From: Lepus europaeus | Taxonomy: Eukaryota; Chordata; Mammalia; Lagomorpha; Leporidae | Length of the DNA: 64,000 nucleotides | Direction: 5' to 3' | Assembly: GCF_033115175.1 (NCBI RefSeq) | Contig: NC_084832.1 | Coordinates: forward strand, 15,551,342-15,615,341 | In this document: piece by piece, positions 44,760 through 56,040 of the stretch | How positions within the stretch are numbered: position 1 is the first letter of the stretch | Layout of the letters: each line of letters starts with the position of its first letter | Notes under the pieces: generated by a model | Told to the model about the DNA's origin: nothing | The model's database searches: none | What the model saw: the letters and a program-made list of their open reading frames with translations, nothing else | Translations under genes and position numbers: made by a program

Positions 44760-46000
44760 TACAACAAAAACAAAGCCGGAGGCATCACAATACCAGATTT
44801 CAGGACATACTACAGGGCAGTTGTTATCAAAACAGCATGGTACTGGTACAGAAACAGATGGATAGACCAATGGAACAGAATAGAAACACCAGAAAACAAT
44901 CCAAACATCTACAGCCAACTTATATTTGATCAAGGATCTAAAACAAATTCCTGGAGCAAGGACAGTCTATTCAACAAATGGTGCAGGGAAAACTGGATTT
45001 CCACATGCAGAAGCATGAAGCAAGACCCCTACCTTACACCTTACACAAAAATCCACTCAACATGGATTGAAGACCTAAATCTATGACCCAACACCATCAA
45101 ATTATTAGAGAACATTGGAGAAACCCTGTAAGATATTGGCACCAGAAAAGACTTATTGGAAAGACTAAAAGGCACAGACAGTCAAAGCCAAAATTAACAA
45201 TTGGGATTGCAGCAAATTGAGAAGTTTCTGTACTGCAAAAGAAACAGTCAGGAAAGTGAAGAGGCAACCGACAGAATGGGAAAAAGATTTGCAAACTATG
45301 CAGCAGATAAAGGGTTAATAACCAGACTCTACAAAGAGATCAAGAAACTCCACAGCAACGAAAGAAACAACCCACTTAAGAGATGAGCCAAGGACCTCAA
45401 TAGATATTTTTCAAAAGAGGAAATCCAAATGGCCAACAGGCACATGAAAAAACGTTCAGGATCACTAGCCATCAGGGAAATGCAAATCAAAACCACAATG
45501 AGGTTTCACCTCACCCCGGTGAGAATGGCTCACATTCAGAAATCTACCAACAACAGATGCTGGAGAGGATGTGGGGAAAAAGGGACACTAACCCACTGTT
45601 GGTGGGAATGCAAACTGGTTAAGCCACTATGGAAGTCAGTCTGGAGATTCCTCAGAAACTGAATATAACCCTACCATTCAACCCAGCCATCCCACTCCTT
45701 GGAATTTACCCAAAGGAAATTAAATTGGCAAACAAAAAGCTGTCTGCACCTTAATGTTTATTGCAGCTCAATTCACAATAGCTAAGACCTGGAATCAACC
45801 TAAATGTCCATCAACAGAAGACTGGATAAAGAAATTATGGGACATGTACTCTATAGAATACTATACAGCAGTAAAAAAAAAAAGTGAAATCCTGTCATTT
45901 GCAACAAAATGGAGGAATCTGGAAAACATCATGCTAAGTGAAATAAGCCAGTCCCAAAGGGACAAATATCATATGTTCTCCCTGATCAGTCACAACTAAC
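44760..46000 (+). pseudogene. L1 ORF2 C-terminal region
   Basis: Continues the ORF2 homology directly after the insertion: [54 protein letters not shown], then [15 protein letters not shown] and the cysteine-rich [19 protein letters not shown], ending [14 protein letters not shown]. Several stops (for example near 45085 and 45384) break it. Confidence 0.92.
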
Positions 46001-47201
46001 TGAGCACCTAAAAGGAAACCTGTTGAAGTGAAAGGGACACTATGAGAAACAGTGACTTGATCAGCCCTTGTCCTGACTGTTGATGAACAACATAATACTT
46101 TATCCCTTTTAGTATTTTTTTGTTCTACCTAACACCATTGGTTGAACTCTGTAATTAACACACAATTATTCTTAGGTGTTTAAATTTTAACTGAGAAGTG
46201 ATCCCTGTTAAATATAAGAGCGGGAATAAGAGAGGGAAGAGATGTACAATTTGGGACATGCTCAATCGGACTTTCCCCAAATGGTAGAGTTAGAGACGTG
46301 CCAGGGGATTCCAATTCAAGCCCATTAAGGTGGCATGTACCAATGCCATCTTACTAGTCAAAGTGATCAGTTTATGTTCAGAATTGATCATAATGATAGG
46401 GCTAAGAGTCAAATGGATCACACAAACAAGACTAGTGTCTGCTAATACTAACTGATAGAATCAAAAAAGGGAGAGAACCATCCAACATGGGAAGTGGGAG
46501 ACACAGCAGACTCACAGAAGGGCAGATGTCCTAAACAGCACTCTGGCCTCAGAAGCAGCCCTTAAGGCATTTGGATCAGCTGAAAAGCCCATGAGAGTAT
46601 TTCAGGCATGGAAAGCCAAGACACTCTGGCAAAAAAAAAAGAATGACCTAAATGAAAGATCTCTGCGAGTGAGATGCCAGTGGAAAGAACAGGTCATCAA
46701 AGAAGAAGGTACCTTTCTCTGAAGGGAGGAGAGAACTTCCACTTTGACTGTGACCTTGTCTAAATATCATCAGAGTTGGCGAACTCAAAAGGCTTCCTTA
46801 GCCTTGGCAACTCATGACAAGAGCCTAGGGTGATTACTGATGCCATAAACAAGAGTGTCAATTTGTTAAGTCAACAACAGGAGTCACTGTGCACTTATTC
46901 TTCATGTAGGATCTCTGTCCTTAATGTGCTGTACATTGTGATTTAATGCTGTAACTAGTACTCAAACAGTATTTTTCACTTTGTGTTTCTGTGTGGGTGC
47001 AAACTGTTGAAATGTTTACTTAATATATGCTACATTGATCTTCTGTATATAAAGAGAATTGAAAATGAATCTTGATGTGAATGGAGTGGGAGAGGGAGTG
47101 GGAGAGGGGAGGGTTGCGGGTGGGAGGGAAGTTATGGGGGGGAAAGCCATTGTAATCCATAAGCTGTACTTTAGAAATTTACATTCATTAATTAAAAGTT
47201 A
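46001..47201 (+). mobile_element. L1 3' UTR
   Basis: Long 3' UTR shared with the tails elsewhere in the window. Ends with a G-rich polypurine tract (47084-47152), gtaatccataagctgtac and attaattaaaagttaaaaa. Confidence 0.9.
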
Positions 47202-47640
47202 AAAAGGGGTAGAAAGCAAATTTAAGAATACAATAACATAAAAATTCTCAAACCTATAAAAAGATACAACTACCCAGGTGCAGCATGGCCCATAGATCAC
47301 TTGTCAGGTTCAAATCAACTGAGTTTACCCCAGGAGGTATTATAATCCAGCTCCCCAAGGATAGAAATGAAGAGCAATATCTCAAAATTTCAAGAGAAAA
47401 GAAACAAATAATATATAGAAGTGTCCGGATCCACCTGACTGCAGGCATCTCAGCAGAAACCTTACAGACAAGAAAGGAGTGGGAAGATACTTTCGTAAGA
47501 CTGAAGGGGGAAATTGCCAACCAATAATACTAAATATAGCCAAGCTGTCTTTTAGATATAATGAATAAATACCGTTCCAGACCAGCAAAAGCTGAGAGTA
47601 TCAACTATTCCCTAGATTTGTCCTATAAGAAATGATAAAG
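47202..47640 (+). pseudogene. HAL1-like ORF1 C-terminal region (resumes old element)
   Basis: Encodes a diverged L1-ORF1-type C-terminal domain (IHLTAGISAETLQTRKEW at about 47432-47485). It continues the element broken at 40553. An 80-codon piece is open but carries no complete domain. Confidence 0.65.
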
Positions 47641-47979
47641 AGGGCTGGGCACTGTGGCACAGTAGGTTAATCCTCCACCTGTGGCGCTGACATCCCATAT
47701 GGGTGCCGGTTCTAGTACCAGCTGTTCCTCTTCCAATCCAGCTCTATGCTGTGGCCTGGGAAAGCAGTAGAAGATGGCCCAAGTGCTTGGGCCCCTGCAC
47801 CTGCATAGGATACCGGGAAGAAGCACCTGGCTCCTAGTTTCAGATCAGCGCAGCTCTGGACGCTGCAGCCATCTAGGGAGTGAACCAACGGAAGGAAGAC
47901 CTTTCTCTCTGTCTCTACCTCTCTCTTTCTGTAACTCTACTTCTCAAATAAATAAATAAATAAATAAAATCTTTAAAAA
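47641..47979 (+). mobile_element. CSINE with 14-bp TSD
   Basis: Full old-type copy with (AAAT)n tail. TSD aagaaatgataaag at 47627-47640 and 47980-47993. Inserted in the HAL1-like element. Confidence 0.94.
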
Positions 47980-48005
47980 AAGAAATGATAAAGTGAGTTC
48001 TTCAA

Positions 48006-48521
48006 TGGGGACATCAAAGAAGGAGGTATCTTTCTCTGAAGGGAGGAGAGAACTTCCACTTTGACTAGGACCTTGTCTGAATAAGATCGAAGTCGGCGAA
48101 CTCAAAAGGCTTCCTTAGCCTTGGCAACTCATGACTAGAGCCTAGGGAGATTACCGACGCCATAAACAAGAGTGTCAAATTGTTAAGTCAACAACAGGAA
48201 TCACTGTGTACTTTCTCTTCATGTGGGATCTCTGTCCTTAATGTGTTGTCCAATGGGAAGTAATGCTATAACTAGTACTGAAACAGTATTTTACACTTTA
48301 TGTTCTGTGTGAGTGCAAAGTTATGAAATCATTACATAATATATATTAAATTGATCTGTATATAAAGATAATTGAAAATGAATCTTGATGTGAATGGAAT
48401 GGGAGAGGGAACAGGAGATGGGAGGGGTGCGAGTGGGAGTGAAGTTATGGGGGGGGGGAAGCCATTGTAATCCATAAACTGTTCTTTGGAAATTTATATT
48501 TACTAAATAAAAGTTAAAAAA
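48006..48521 (+). mobile_element. L1 3' UTR end with 15-bp TSD
   Basis: 5'-truncated L1 (about 516 bp) with a G-rich tract near 48397-48462 and an aataaaagtt tail. TSD aagtgagttcttcaa at 47991-48005 and 48522-48536. The first TSD overlaps the last 3 bp of the CSINE's TSD. Confidence 0.95.
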
Positions 48522-48640
48522 AAGTGAGTTCTTCAAACTAAGACACTTTGCAAAATGCTTTCCCAAAGAAATAAAACTTTCATTCTCAATGTTTCTAATA
48601 TTTTAAATTATAGTATACTGGATATATATTAGTTTTATTA
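48522..48640 (+). repeat. Probable end of the old HAL1-like element
   Basis: gtgagttcttcaaactaaga continues the ORF1/3' junction of the old element after both insertions. The end point is uncertain. Confidence 0.4.
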
Positions 48641-48819
48641 TTTTCATCATCTCCCTATATATTTACAACTGATAGAGTATTTAAATTTTGACAAGGATTA
48701 ATAAATGTCATGGAAATCTCATAACAAACTTTCTCATGGATTATTAAAATTAGTTTGCATTGTTTTGTCACATTAATGAAACAGACAAAAATGAAATTAT
48801 AAAAAAGGAAAGCTATAAA

Positions 48820-49135
48820 GGGGCCGGTGCCATGGCTCACTTGGTTAATCCTCTGCCTGCAGTGCCAGCATCCCATATGGGTGCCAGGTTCTAGTCCCGG
48901 TTGCTCCTCTTTCAGTCCAGCTCTGCCCGGGAAGGCAGTGGAAGATGGCCCAAGTGCTTGGGCCCCTGTACCCACATGGAAGACCAGGAGGAGGCACCTG
49001 GCTCCTGGCTTCAGATCGACATAGCTCTGGCTGTAACGGCCATTTGGGGGGTGAACCAATGGAAGGAAGACCTTTCTCTCTGTCTCTCTCTCTCACTGTC
49101 TAACTCTGTCAAATAAATTTAAAAATTTTTAAAAA
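48820..49135 (+). mobile_element. CSINE
   Basis: ggggccggtgccatggctcac start to tctaactctgtcaaataaa end. No clear TSD. Confidence 0.93.
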
Positions 49136-49185
49136 ATCCATAAAACGAATAAATATCAATTTCAGGTGAATCATGTTAGGTACTT

Positions 49186-49510
49186 ATTTTTTTAAAGATT
49201 TTATGTATTTATTCAAGAGACAGAGTTACAGAGACGGAGAGCCAAAGAGAAAGGTCTTCCATCTACTGGTTCACTCCCCAGATGTCTGTAACAGCTGGAG
49301 CTAAGGCAATCTAATCCAAAGCCAGGAGCCTCCTCCTTGTCTCCCACATAGGTGCAGGGCCCAAGCCCTTGGGCTATCCTCCACTGTTCTCCCAGGCCAT
49401 AAGCAGAGAGCTAGAGCAGAAGAGGAGCAGCTGGGACATGAACTGGTGCCCATATGGGATGCCAGCACCACAGACAGCGCTTAGCCTCCTACGCCACAGC
49501 ACTAGTCCTG
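49186..49510 (-). mobile_element. CSINE with 13-bp TSD
   Basis: Antisense old-type copy. Perfect TSD atgttaggtactt at 49173-49185 and 49511-49523. Confidence 0.94.
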
Positions 49511-49523
49511 ATGTTAGGTACTT

Positions 49524-49980
49524 TTAAAAGTGATATTGTAACCCTGTTAAGTGCAGCAAGCAAAAGGCAGAATTCCTGAATGCCTGGAAACAGGTGCCAT
49601 GTAAAAGAGCCAACTTTTATATTTCCCAACATAAATCTTTACATCTACTCTTTAGAGTGTTATTTCCATGTTCATGTATTTGCTTAGTTCTTGAAGTCGG
49701 AGAAAAAACTGCCTTCACTAATATTTACTTACTGTCGTTAGCAGATCTAAGTGTCGGATGGCAGTCTGACTCCACTGGGAGTCTTTATGTTCTTTTAGAG
49801 ATGAGTTTGTTTGACTATGTTATCCCAGACTTTCTTCATGATAAGTCCAAGTATTTGCTCATATAAATATTTCAGGAAGCAACACGAGGGGCTTTGGAGT
49901 GAATGAATGAAGAGGAGGTAGATTTATGTCCAGATTCTCTTCCTACAACATTTGAATTTGTTCTTCCTGTTCTTTAAACA
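49524..49980. other. Unclassified intergenic sequence
   Basis: Nothing supported. Confidence 0.35.
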
Positions 49981-49981
49981 C

Positions 49982-50035
49982 AGAGAGAGAGAGAGAGAGA
50001 GGAAGAGGGGGAGAGAGAGAGAGAGAGAGAGAGAG
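49982..50035. repeat. (GA)n simple repeat
   Basis: Two GA runs separated by ggaagaggggg. Confidence 0.93.
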
Positions 50036-52790
50036 TTAGTTCTAAAAATCCTTCTGGGCAGGCTTCTCAGATCTGAAGTATCTTTCTGAGAAGGCCTAAT
50101 GAGGGCCCAATTGGAGGCTGACAGGGCTGCCCAGAATTTGGAATGAGGCATGGAAGTGACTTCTGCCTGTCCCTGCCGTGCACGGTTTAGTGGTGCCAGG
50201 ACGTGGGAGGCAGCATTCAACAAAGAACACCTTGGTATTTTGAAGAACCTTAATTATGACGAACGTGGTCTTTATACAATTCTTTTAACAACATGGAGGG
50301 AGGGGGGCTTGGTGTTCTAATGCCTTTTCCTTGCCTGCTGTACGGGTTCTCTGCATGCGCAAAAGGTCTTCTCCCAGTGTGAGCTGGAGCACTTGGGTAC
50401 CCGGGCAGGAGGGAGTGGCTTCGAGGTCCACAGGGCAGATTTGCCGCAAAGGTGTGGGTTAATCAAAGGAACAGTAGGGTTCCCACCAAACAGCAGTGAT
50501 CACAAACTTTACACTTCCAAACTCTCCCAAGCTTTGGAATAGATGAAAAACAGACCCCACTGACTGCAGAACAAATGGAAATGGATCCAGCTGTGTCCTC
50601 TCCTCTACCACCCACTTATTCCTTTAAACAACTGAGAATAGCATAGTCAAATTTCGCATAAAAAGCACAGGAATTTTTTTTTAGGAAATCAGATGGGCCT
50701 CTCAGTGAGGCGGAGTGGGCTGTGTGCTTCTGAAATTGATTTATGCTATAAGCCTCAAGTTCTTAACAGAGACTATGGCAGTGCAAATATCTTCACAGCA
50801 CTTAATTGATGAAGACTGCTCCAAAACACTAAAACTGAATTTTTTAAAGGAAAAAGAGGATCCACAATACAGCTGCTAGGAGGGGAATGTCAAAACCATG
50901 GAACAGATAAATTAATTCAGCATTTTAAGTTTTTTTTTTAATTTTACATTTTTGGCACATTCACTTCAAATGTAAACATTACATACATGCACATGTATGC
51001 TATGTTTTCCTGAAAACAGAAATATTAACATCACAGTGTGAAGGATCCATGGCAATGTTCATAATGTGGGGAAGAAGAATGTATTGTCACTTCCATGGTA
51101 CGATTCAGTGATGTGATATTGATAAGGGTATACCAAATGATATGACATCCACAGAATTTCTAATGAGAAGAACTAAAATGTGTTTGTTCAAGGTGGTGCC
51201 GCTGTGTATGATTGTACAGTATGCAGACTGCACAAAAACTCCTGGCCACTCATGGAGAAACCATGTGCACTGGTGGATGCCCTAGAGCCAGACACATTTT
51301 TCAACATGAGCATGAAATGGTGAACCAAAGAGACAAAGTTCCTCTCCCAGGAGTGGGAGATGCAGACATGCTACCAGGCGTTTCCAGAGTAGTGTGGTAG
51401 AAAGGATTCATGTGGAGTGCCACCGGTGCAGGGGGAGTCTTCCTGGGAAGCGTGTGGCTGACACCAGAGAGGTGAGTAGGATTGCATCAGACTACCAGAT
51501 AGAATGTGGGCAATGGGGGCCTTTTTGACAAAGGGCATGAGACTGGATAGAGCTCACAAGTGCTGTGGAGACTGGCACGTCCCCAGCTCTGCAGCGCTCA
51601 GCTGTAGTGGAACATTTGAGAATGGCGCCCAGAAGTGGGTGAGAGAAGTGGGCAACACAGGCTTGTGCAGAGCTCACTTGGACTGCTGAGGAGCTGGGGC
51701 CGAGAGACAAGTGTTTAGACAGGAAGGGAGGCAGGGGAACAGAATCTACCTTTTGGAAAGACCCTTCAGAAAGCCAGGCCCTGTCCGGGTGATTTGCCAG
51801 GAGCAAGAGCAGAGGGAGAGAGTAAGCCAGGCTGCCCTGAGTATACCACGCACAGCAGAGTTGAGTTCTCTCTGGAAGCATGCATAGGTTTGATTAAACA
51901 ACATTTACATTGGTGAAAAAGTAATTACTGAGGACTGAAAATAAAATTAGACCAATGACTTTAACTATATATTCACTCATTTGATAGCAAAAATACACAC
52001 AGAAAAGAGTTGCTCTAAATGACTTTTTAAAAGAATAAATAGATTTTCGCATAGTGGAATGTGAAAACCACTGGCAAAAAGAAATCATTAAACTATTTTC
52101 AGTAACCATGCTATTAGAGGAAAGATGATATCATTATTATGGGATTTTTGATCTAGTAAGTAGAAAGCCAAAAAAGAAAATTCAAAATTTAAAATTAATT
52201 TGGAAGTTTCCTTCTGTTCCTGTTTTATGGATTGCAGAGACTCTCAGTGTACCGCACATTTTTAGGAAGCTATGTCAGGTGAGGCCCAAGGGACATTATG
52301 AAACAGCAAGATAGAGACAAAGAAGCAAAATTCCTCTGCAATTAGACAGTAAGACCTTTCTGCTTTCCTAGCTCAGGAAGGAAAGAGATTTGGGAGAGAT
52401 CGAACTCCCAGCCGAGAGGAGGCAACATGGAGATAAGGCTCTCTGGGGGGTGGGTGAGTGACAGGGCCAGCTGAAGGGAGGGGCCCTGTGGAGGGAGTGG
52501 CTTAAGGCTGCAGACCAGAGGTCCGAGGACCAATTATAAATTGTCTGGCATCTACACAACATCGTTCTGAGTTCACTCCTTTTTATTGAGCTGCCCTGTG
52601 CCAAGCACATTGTAAGCACTCACATTATCCTAAAGCTCTCATAGAAAGCTTGGCACCTTCACGGTCTGACTGTGGGTAGGTTAGTGTTTGGGGGATGGAG
52701 GGCAGAGTGAGTTCACACTTGGGTTTCCAGGTACCTGCTGCACAGGTTGGGTGAGCTGTTAGCTAGATGACCAGGAGGTGCAGAAGAGCA
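50036..52790. other. Unclassified intergenic sequence
   Basis: The longest stretch without a recognised repeat apart from a possible MIR scrap near 52580-52640. Short open frames overlap on both strands and match nothing I know. Confidence 0.4.
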
Positions 52791-52800
52791 GCTACAAACA

Positions 52801-52802
52801 GA

Positions 52803-52835
<33 letters not shown>

Positions 52836-52980
52836 CAGAGACAGAGACAGAGGGACAGAGAGAGACAGAGACAGAGAGACAGACAGAGGGAGAGAGAGGG
52901 AGAGAGAGAGAAAGTGAGAGAGAGGGAGAGAGAGCGACAGAGAGGGAGAGAGAGAGAGAGAAAGAGAGGGAAAGAGAGAC
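52801..52980. repeat. (GA)n/(CAGAGA)n purine-rich microsatellite
   Basis: About 180 bp of agagac/agagag units; open reading frames through it are repeat artefacts. Confidence 0.95.
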
Positions 52981-53089
52981 CCTAGAACTCTTGTTTAAAA
53001 CCAAGCCAAGAAGTACGGCTTGGTCAAATGTGGCAATGGACATTGTCACTCTGAGCTGGAGAGCAGAGCCAGGCCTTTTAAAAACAATA

Positions 53090-53350
53090 TTTAATTATTT
53101 ACTTATTTGTCTATGTGGGTCTGCCACATAGGTGACAATATCTATTTCCTTATTTATTTATTTACGTATTTATTTATACGAGTCTGTCACATGGGTGGCA
53201 AGAACCCAATTCCTCGGGCCATCACCAGCTGCCTCCCAGGGGCTGCATTAACCAGAGCTGGAGTCAGGAATCAGACGGAATCTACACACTCTGCTGTGAG
53301 GTGAGGACGTATGAACTAGCGTCTCAACTGCTAGGCCAAGTGCCCGCCCC
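53090..53350 (-). mobile_element. CSINE-related, old copy with internal duplication
   Basis: Antisense; the gtctgccacataggtg and gtctgtcacatgggtg modules (about 53117 and 53183) are repeats of each other with ATTT-rich spacers. Ends ctaggccaagtgcccgcccc. Confidence 0.65.
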
Positions 53351-53392
53351 ATAGATTTAGTCTTACTACCATGCAGTATTAGATACGTGTAA

Positions 53393-53510
53393 TAGCCCTG
53401 GATTCAAACCTATGGGTGTATTGCCAACCAAATCCTTTCTAGCTGTGAGAGCTGTGGACCAGTTACTTCATGTCCCAGAGCCTCCTCAGGTCCCTGCTTG
53501 GTACATTTCT
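53393..53510 (+). repeat. MIR SINE
   Basis: ctggattcaaacctatggg ... agctgtgagagctgtggaccagttacttcatgtcccagagcctcctc. Confidence 0.65.
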
Positions 53511-53846
53511 ACTTTGCCCCTATTGGCTCCATGGTGCTGCTTAGCCCTACCCACTGGCAGCCCACACACAGCCCGCAAAGCCACCGTACACAGCTGCTAG
53601 TGCACACAGGTGCTGGGCCTCACGTTCCATCCCTGGTTTCCAAACAAACTTGGAAATAAAGGCTGGAGATGGGAGCTAGAGGAAGGTGATGGATCCCAAG
53701 AATTCCTTTTCCTCTGCTTCCCAGGTAGATCCTCTTTTATGGACTTGTCTGCCTCCAGGAAACTCTTCTGTCATGCAAGAGGTTGTGTTGGGCAGCTGGT
53801 GCTTCTGCAGAACTCTCCTTCGCAATCCATCCAAGAGAGCATCCTT

Positions 53847-53930
53847 TTTTTTTTTTCCCTCCCCTTTCCCGCTCCCTTTCCCCTTCCATTCATGTAAAGA
53901 TATTTTCAATTCTCTTTGTATACAGAAGAT
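53847..53930 (-). mobile_element. L1 micro-insertion (84 bp) with 12-bp TSD
   Basis: Antisense L1 3' UTR: poly(T) at left, then polypyrimidine tract and tattttcaattctctttgta. Perfect TSD gagagcatcctt at 53835-53846 and 53931-53942. Its tail starts right after the GGGAGGG of the polypurine tract, so the last about 110 bp of the normal 3' UTR are absent. Confidence 0.88.
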
Positions 53931-53942
53931 GAGAGCATCCTT

Positions 53943-55478
53943 GACTTGCTACAGCTTGGTGTGACCTGGTGGTGTTCACTGCGCCTCCTATGTCTCTCCG
54001 TTGTCTTGTGATGGACTCATTCATCTCAGGTATGTGGGCAGACCTACAACAGAGCAATACACCAAGAGCCTGGGAGGGCACACAAAGGTTAAGAACTGAC
54101 GAAATGGCCAGAATTCCTTGAAGACTTTATGAAAATGTAAATGGAGCTAGATCACAGACCTAAACAGTACATCACACGTCTATGGGGTTCTGTTTTTCAT
54201 GATTTAAAAATCCCTTGGACACCACAGGACCTAGAAAAAACTCATTATTACTTAAAGCAGTAGGTCTCATTCACCAAGATGATGCTACCTTTCCCATTAT
54301 AAATGGAACTGCAGTTCTCTTTGGGCTGCTACCAAAAATTTCCTAAGGAGCATCCGTCACATAAATGAGATTTCCTAATCGCTTAAGCACAGGATTTTCC
54401 AGCATTCTGAAGAAATTGATTCCTCTCACTTTAAATAAGAAAATATGTCCTTCTTTTAAGATATAAACAGTGACAGCTATAAAAGAACTATGTCAAGCAC
54501 AAAAAAGAAGTCTCTTTCACTAAGTAATTTCCAGAGATTGTCATTTTCCTAATGAACACACATACAGAAAAGGACCAGTACAAATTTTAGCTGAGTTGGA
54601 AAATCCCAATTTTGTTAATTTATCTTATCACTGTTTTTACTGGTTTGCTGTAAAAATGGCAGCAAAAATAGATGAACTTGGGAAGCTCTGCAATGTAAAA
54701 TAGTTACCCATGGAAAATCATATACAGAGTTGCTAGTATCAAGTGTTGGTGAATTGATTATTTTATTATTTTTTTTAAATGCAAGAAGAGGAACATCTAC
54801 TGAAGAACACTGTGAGATACTGACATCACTGAGAAACAAGTTTTATTTCTTTGATTTTTTTTAGGATTGATCTTACTTTTGCAAAATCGTGTATTTAATA
54901 ATCCTGCAGTTACAGCAAAGAACAAAAATGCGAAGTGTGTGATTTGCTTGGGAAACCTAAGATGTGACCTGGTTTGTATCCAGACATCTTCTAGTAGCTT
55001 TTGCTCTCTGGTTTGTGAGAGACAGCTGCTACATCAACTTGCACTCTCTGTGCTTTTAATTAGCATTTCCCACAAATCAATAAGGAAAAGCAAATAAATG
55101 GGAAAAATGTGCAAGGGGTGTGAGTATGCTGAAGGAGAAAGTGGATGGTCGATAAGCACATGATACTCAACCTCACTTAAACAGAGAGAAAGGAAGATTA
55201 ATCCTGAGGCGTGACACCATTTCACACCTGCCCAACTTGTCAGCCAAAAATTGCAAGTCTAGCCAACTGAGACTGAGTGAGCATGTGGATTAACGGGGGA
55301 AACCACTCACAGCTTGTGGTACTGCAAATTACTCTGTGCATTTGAAGGTGAATTTGGCATCATCAGGTGACTTTTTATGAAACATCCCTTGTATAACAAA
55401 AAGGAGAGAAAATATAATAAACATGTGTGTAAAATGCACACTGAAAATACCGTGTATGCACCCTCAACTCATTCCTGC
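53943..55478. other. Unclassified intergenic sequence
   Basis: AT-rich; nothing supported. Confidence 0.4.
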
Positions 55479-55479
55479 A

Positions 55480-55880
55480 AACCAATCTCTTGAATTTCTC
55501 ATTAGAATGCTTGCTCACTATTTATGTGTGCAACTATACACCTAGATTTTGACTTTCATGTAAATGGTAGTACATTGTATGCTCCATTCTGGTATTTTTG
55601 CTATTGCTTTTTTTGGGCTCATTATTATCTTTTTGAGTTTTGTCCATACATCCATTCCTCTATATATTCATGATACATGGAGCTGTGTCTTGCTAATTTT
55701 AACTTCTTATAGCATTCCTTTGGAAAACAAATTCTAAATTATTTTTCGATCCCCTAGAGATGATTGATTAGTTTGAATTTCCCTAGGGTTTGTTGTTGCT
55801 AAATGATTCTATAATAACTATACTTGAGTAGATATTTACTATGACAATGTGACTTATTCTGGGTGTATACTGCACCTTAG
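55480..55880 (-). repeat. Ancient L1 (L1M-like) fragment
   Basis: Antisense phrases of old L1 3' regions: catgtaaatggtagtacattg, tttttgagttttgtccatac, tgatacatggagctgtg. Confidence 0.5.
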
Positions 55881-55889
55881 AATGGAGTA

Positions 55890-56040
55890 GTCTAGACCAG
55901 CACTTCTCAATCCCTATCTCCATTTGATCTTAAAATGCAGATGCTGATTGAATAGGTCAAGGGTGGGAATAGAGATTCTGCATTTTCAACAAGCTTCCAT
56001 TGTGGGGCCAACATTACTGGCTCATAGCCCACTAAGAATG
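55890..56040 (+). repeat. MER5A-like hAT element
   Basis: gaccagcacttctcaatcc start, tgcagatgctgattgaatag, gagattctgcattttcaacaag; short non-autonomous hAT-Charlie relic. Confidence 0.6.

Larger units (their letters stand above)
40554..47201 (+). mobile_element. Nearly full-length L1, internally deleted and interrupted
   Basis: 5' UTR starts at about 40554 with gggagagccaagatgg, ORF1 begins near 41499, and a deletion at about 41685 fuses early ORF1 to the ORF2 reverse-transcriptase region. ORF2 is cut at 42896 by an antisense L1 fragment and resumes at 44760. The 3' UTR runs from about 46000 to the tail. Flanked by aaaagggtagaga (40541-40553) and aaaaggggtagaaa (47202-47215), a slightly decayed TSD. 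Net L1 content about 4.8 kb. Confidence 0.9.

Noticed and set aside
52767..53131. Arg/Glu-rich open frames
   Set aside because: Produced by the GA/CAGAGA microsatellite.
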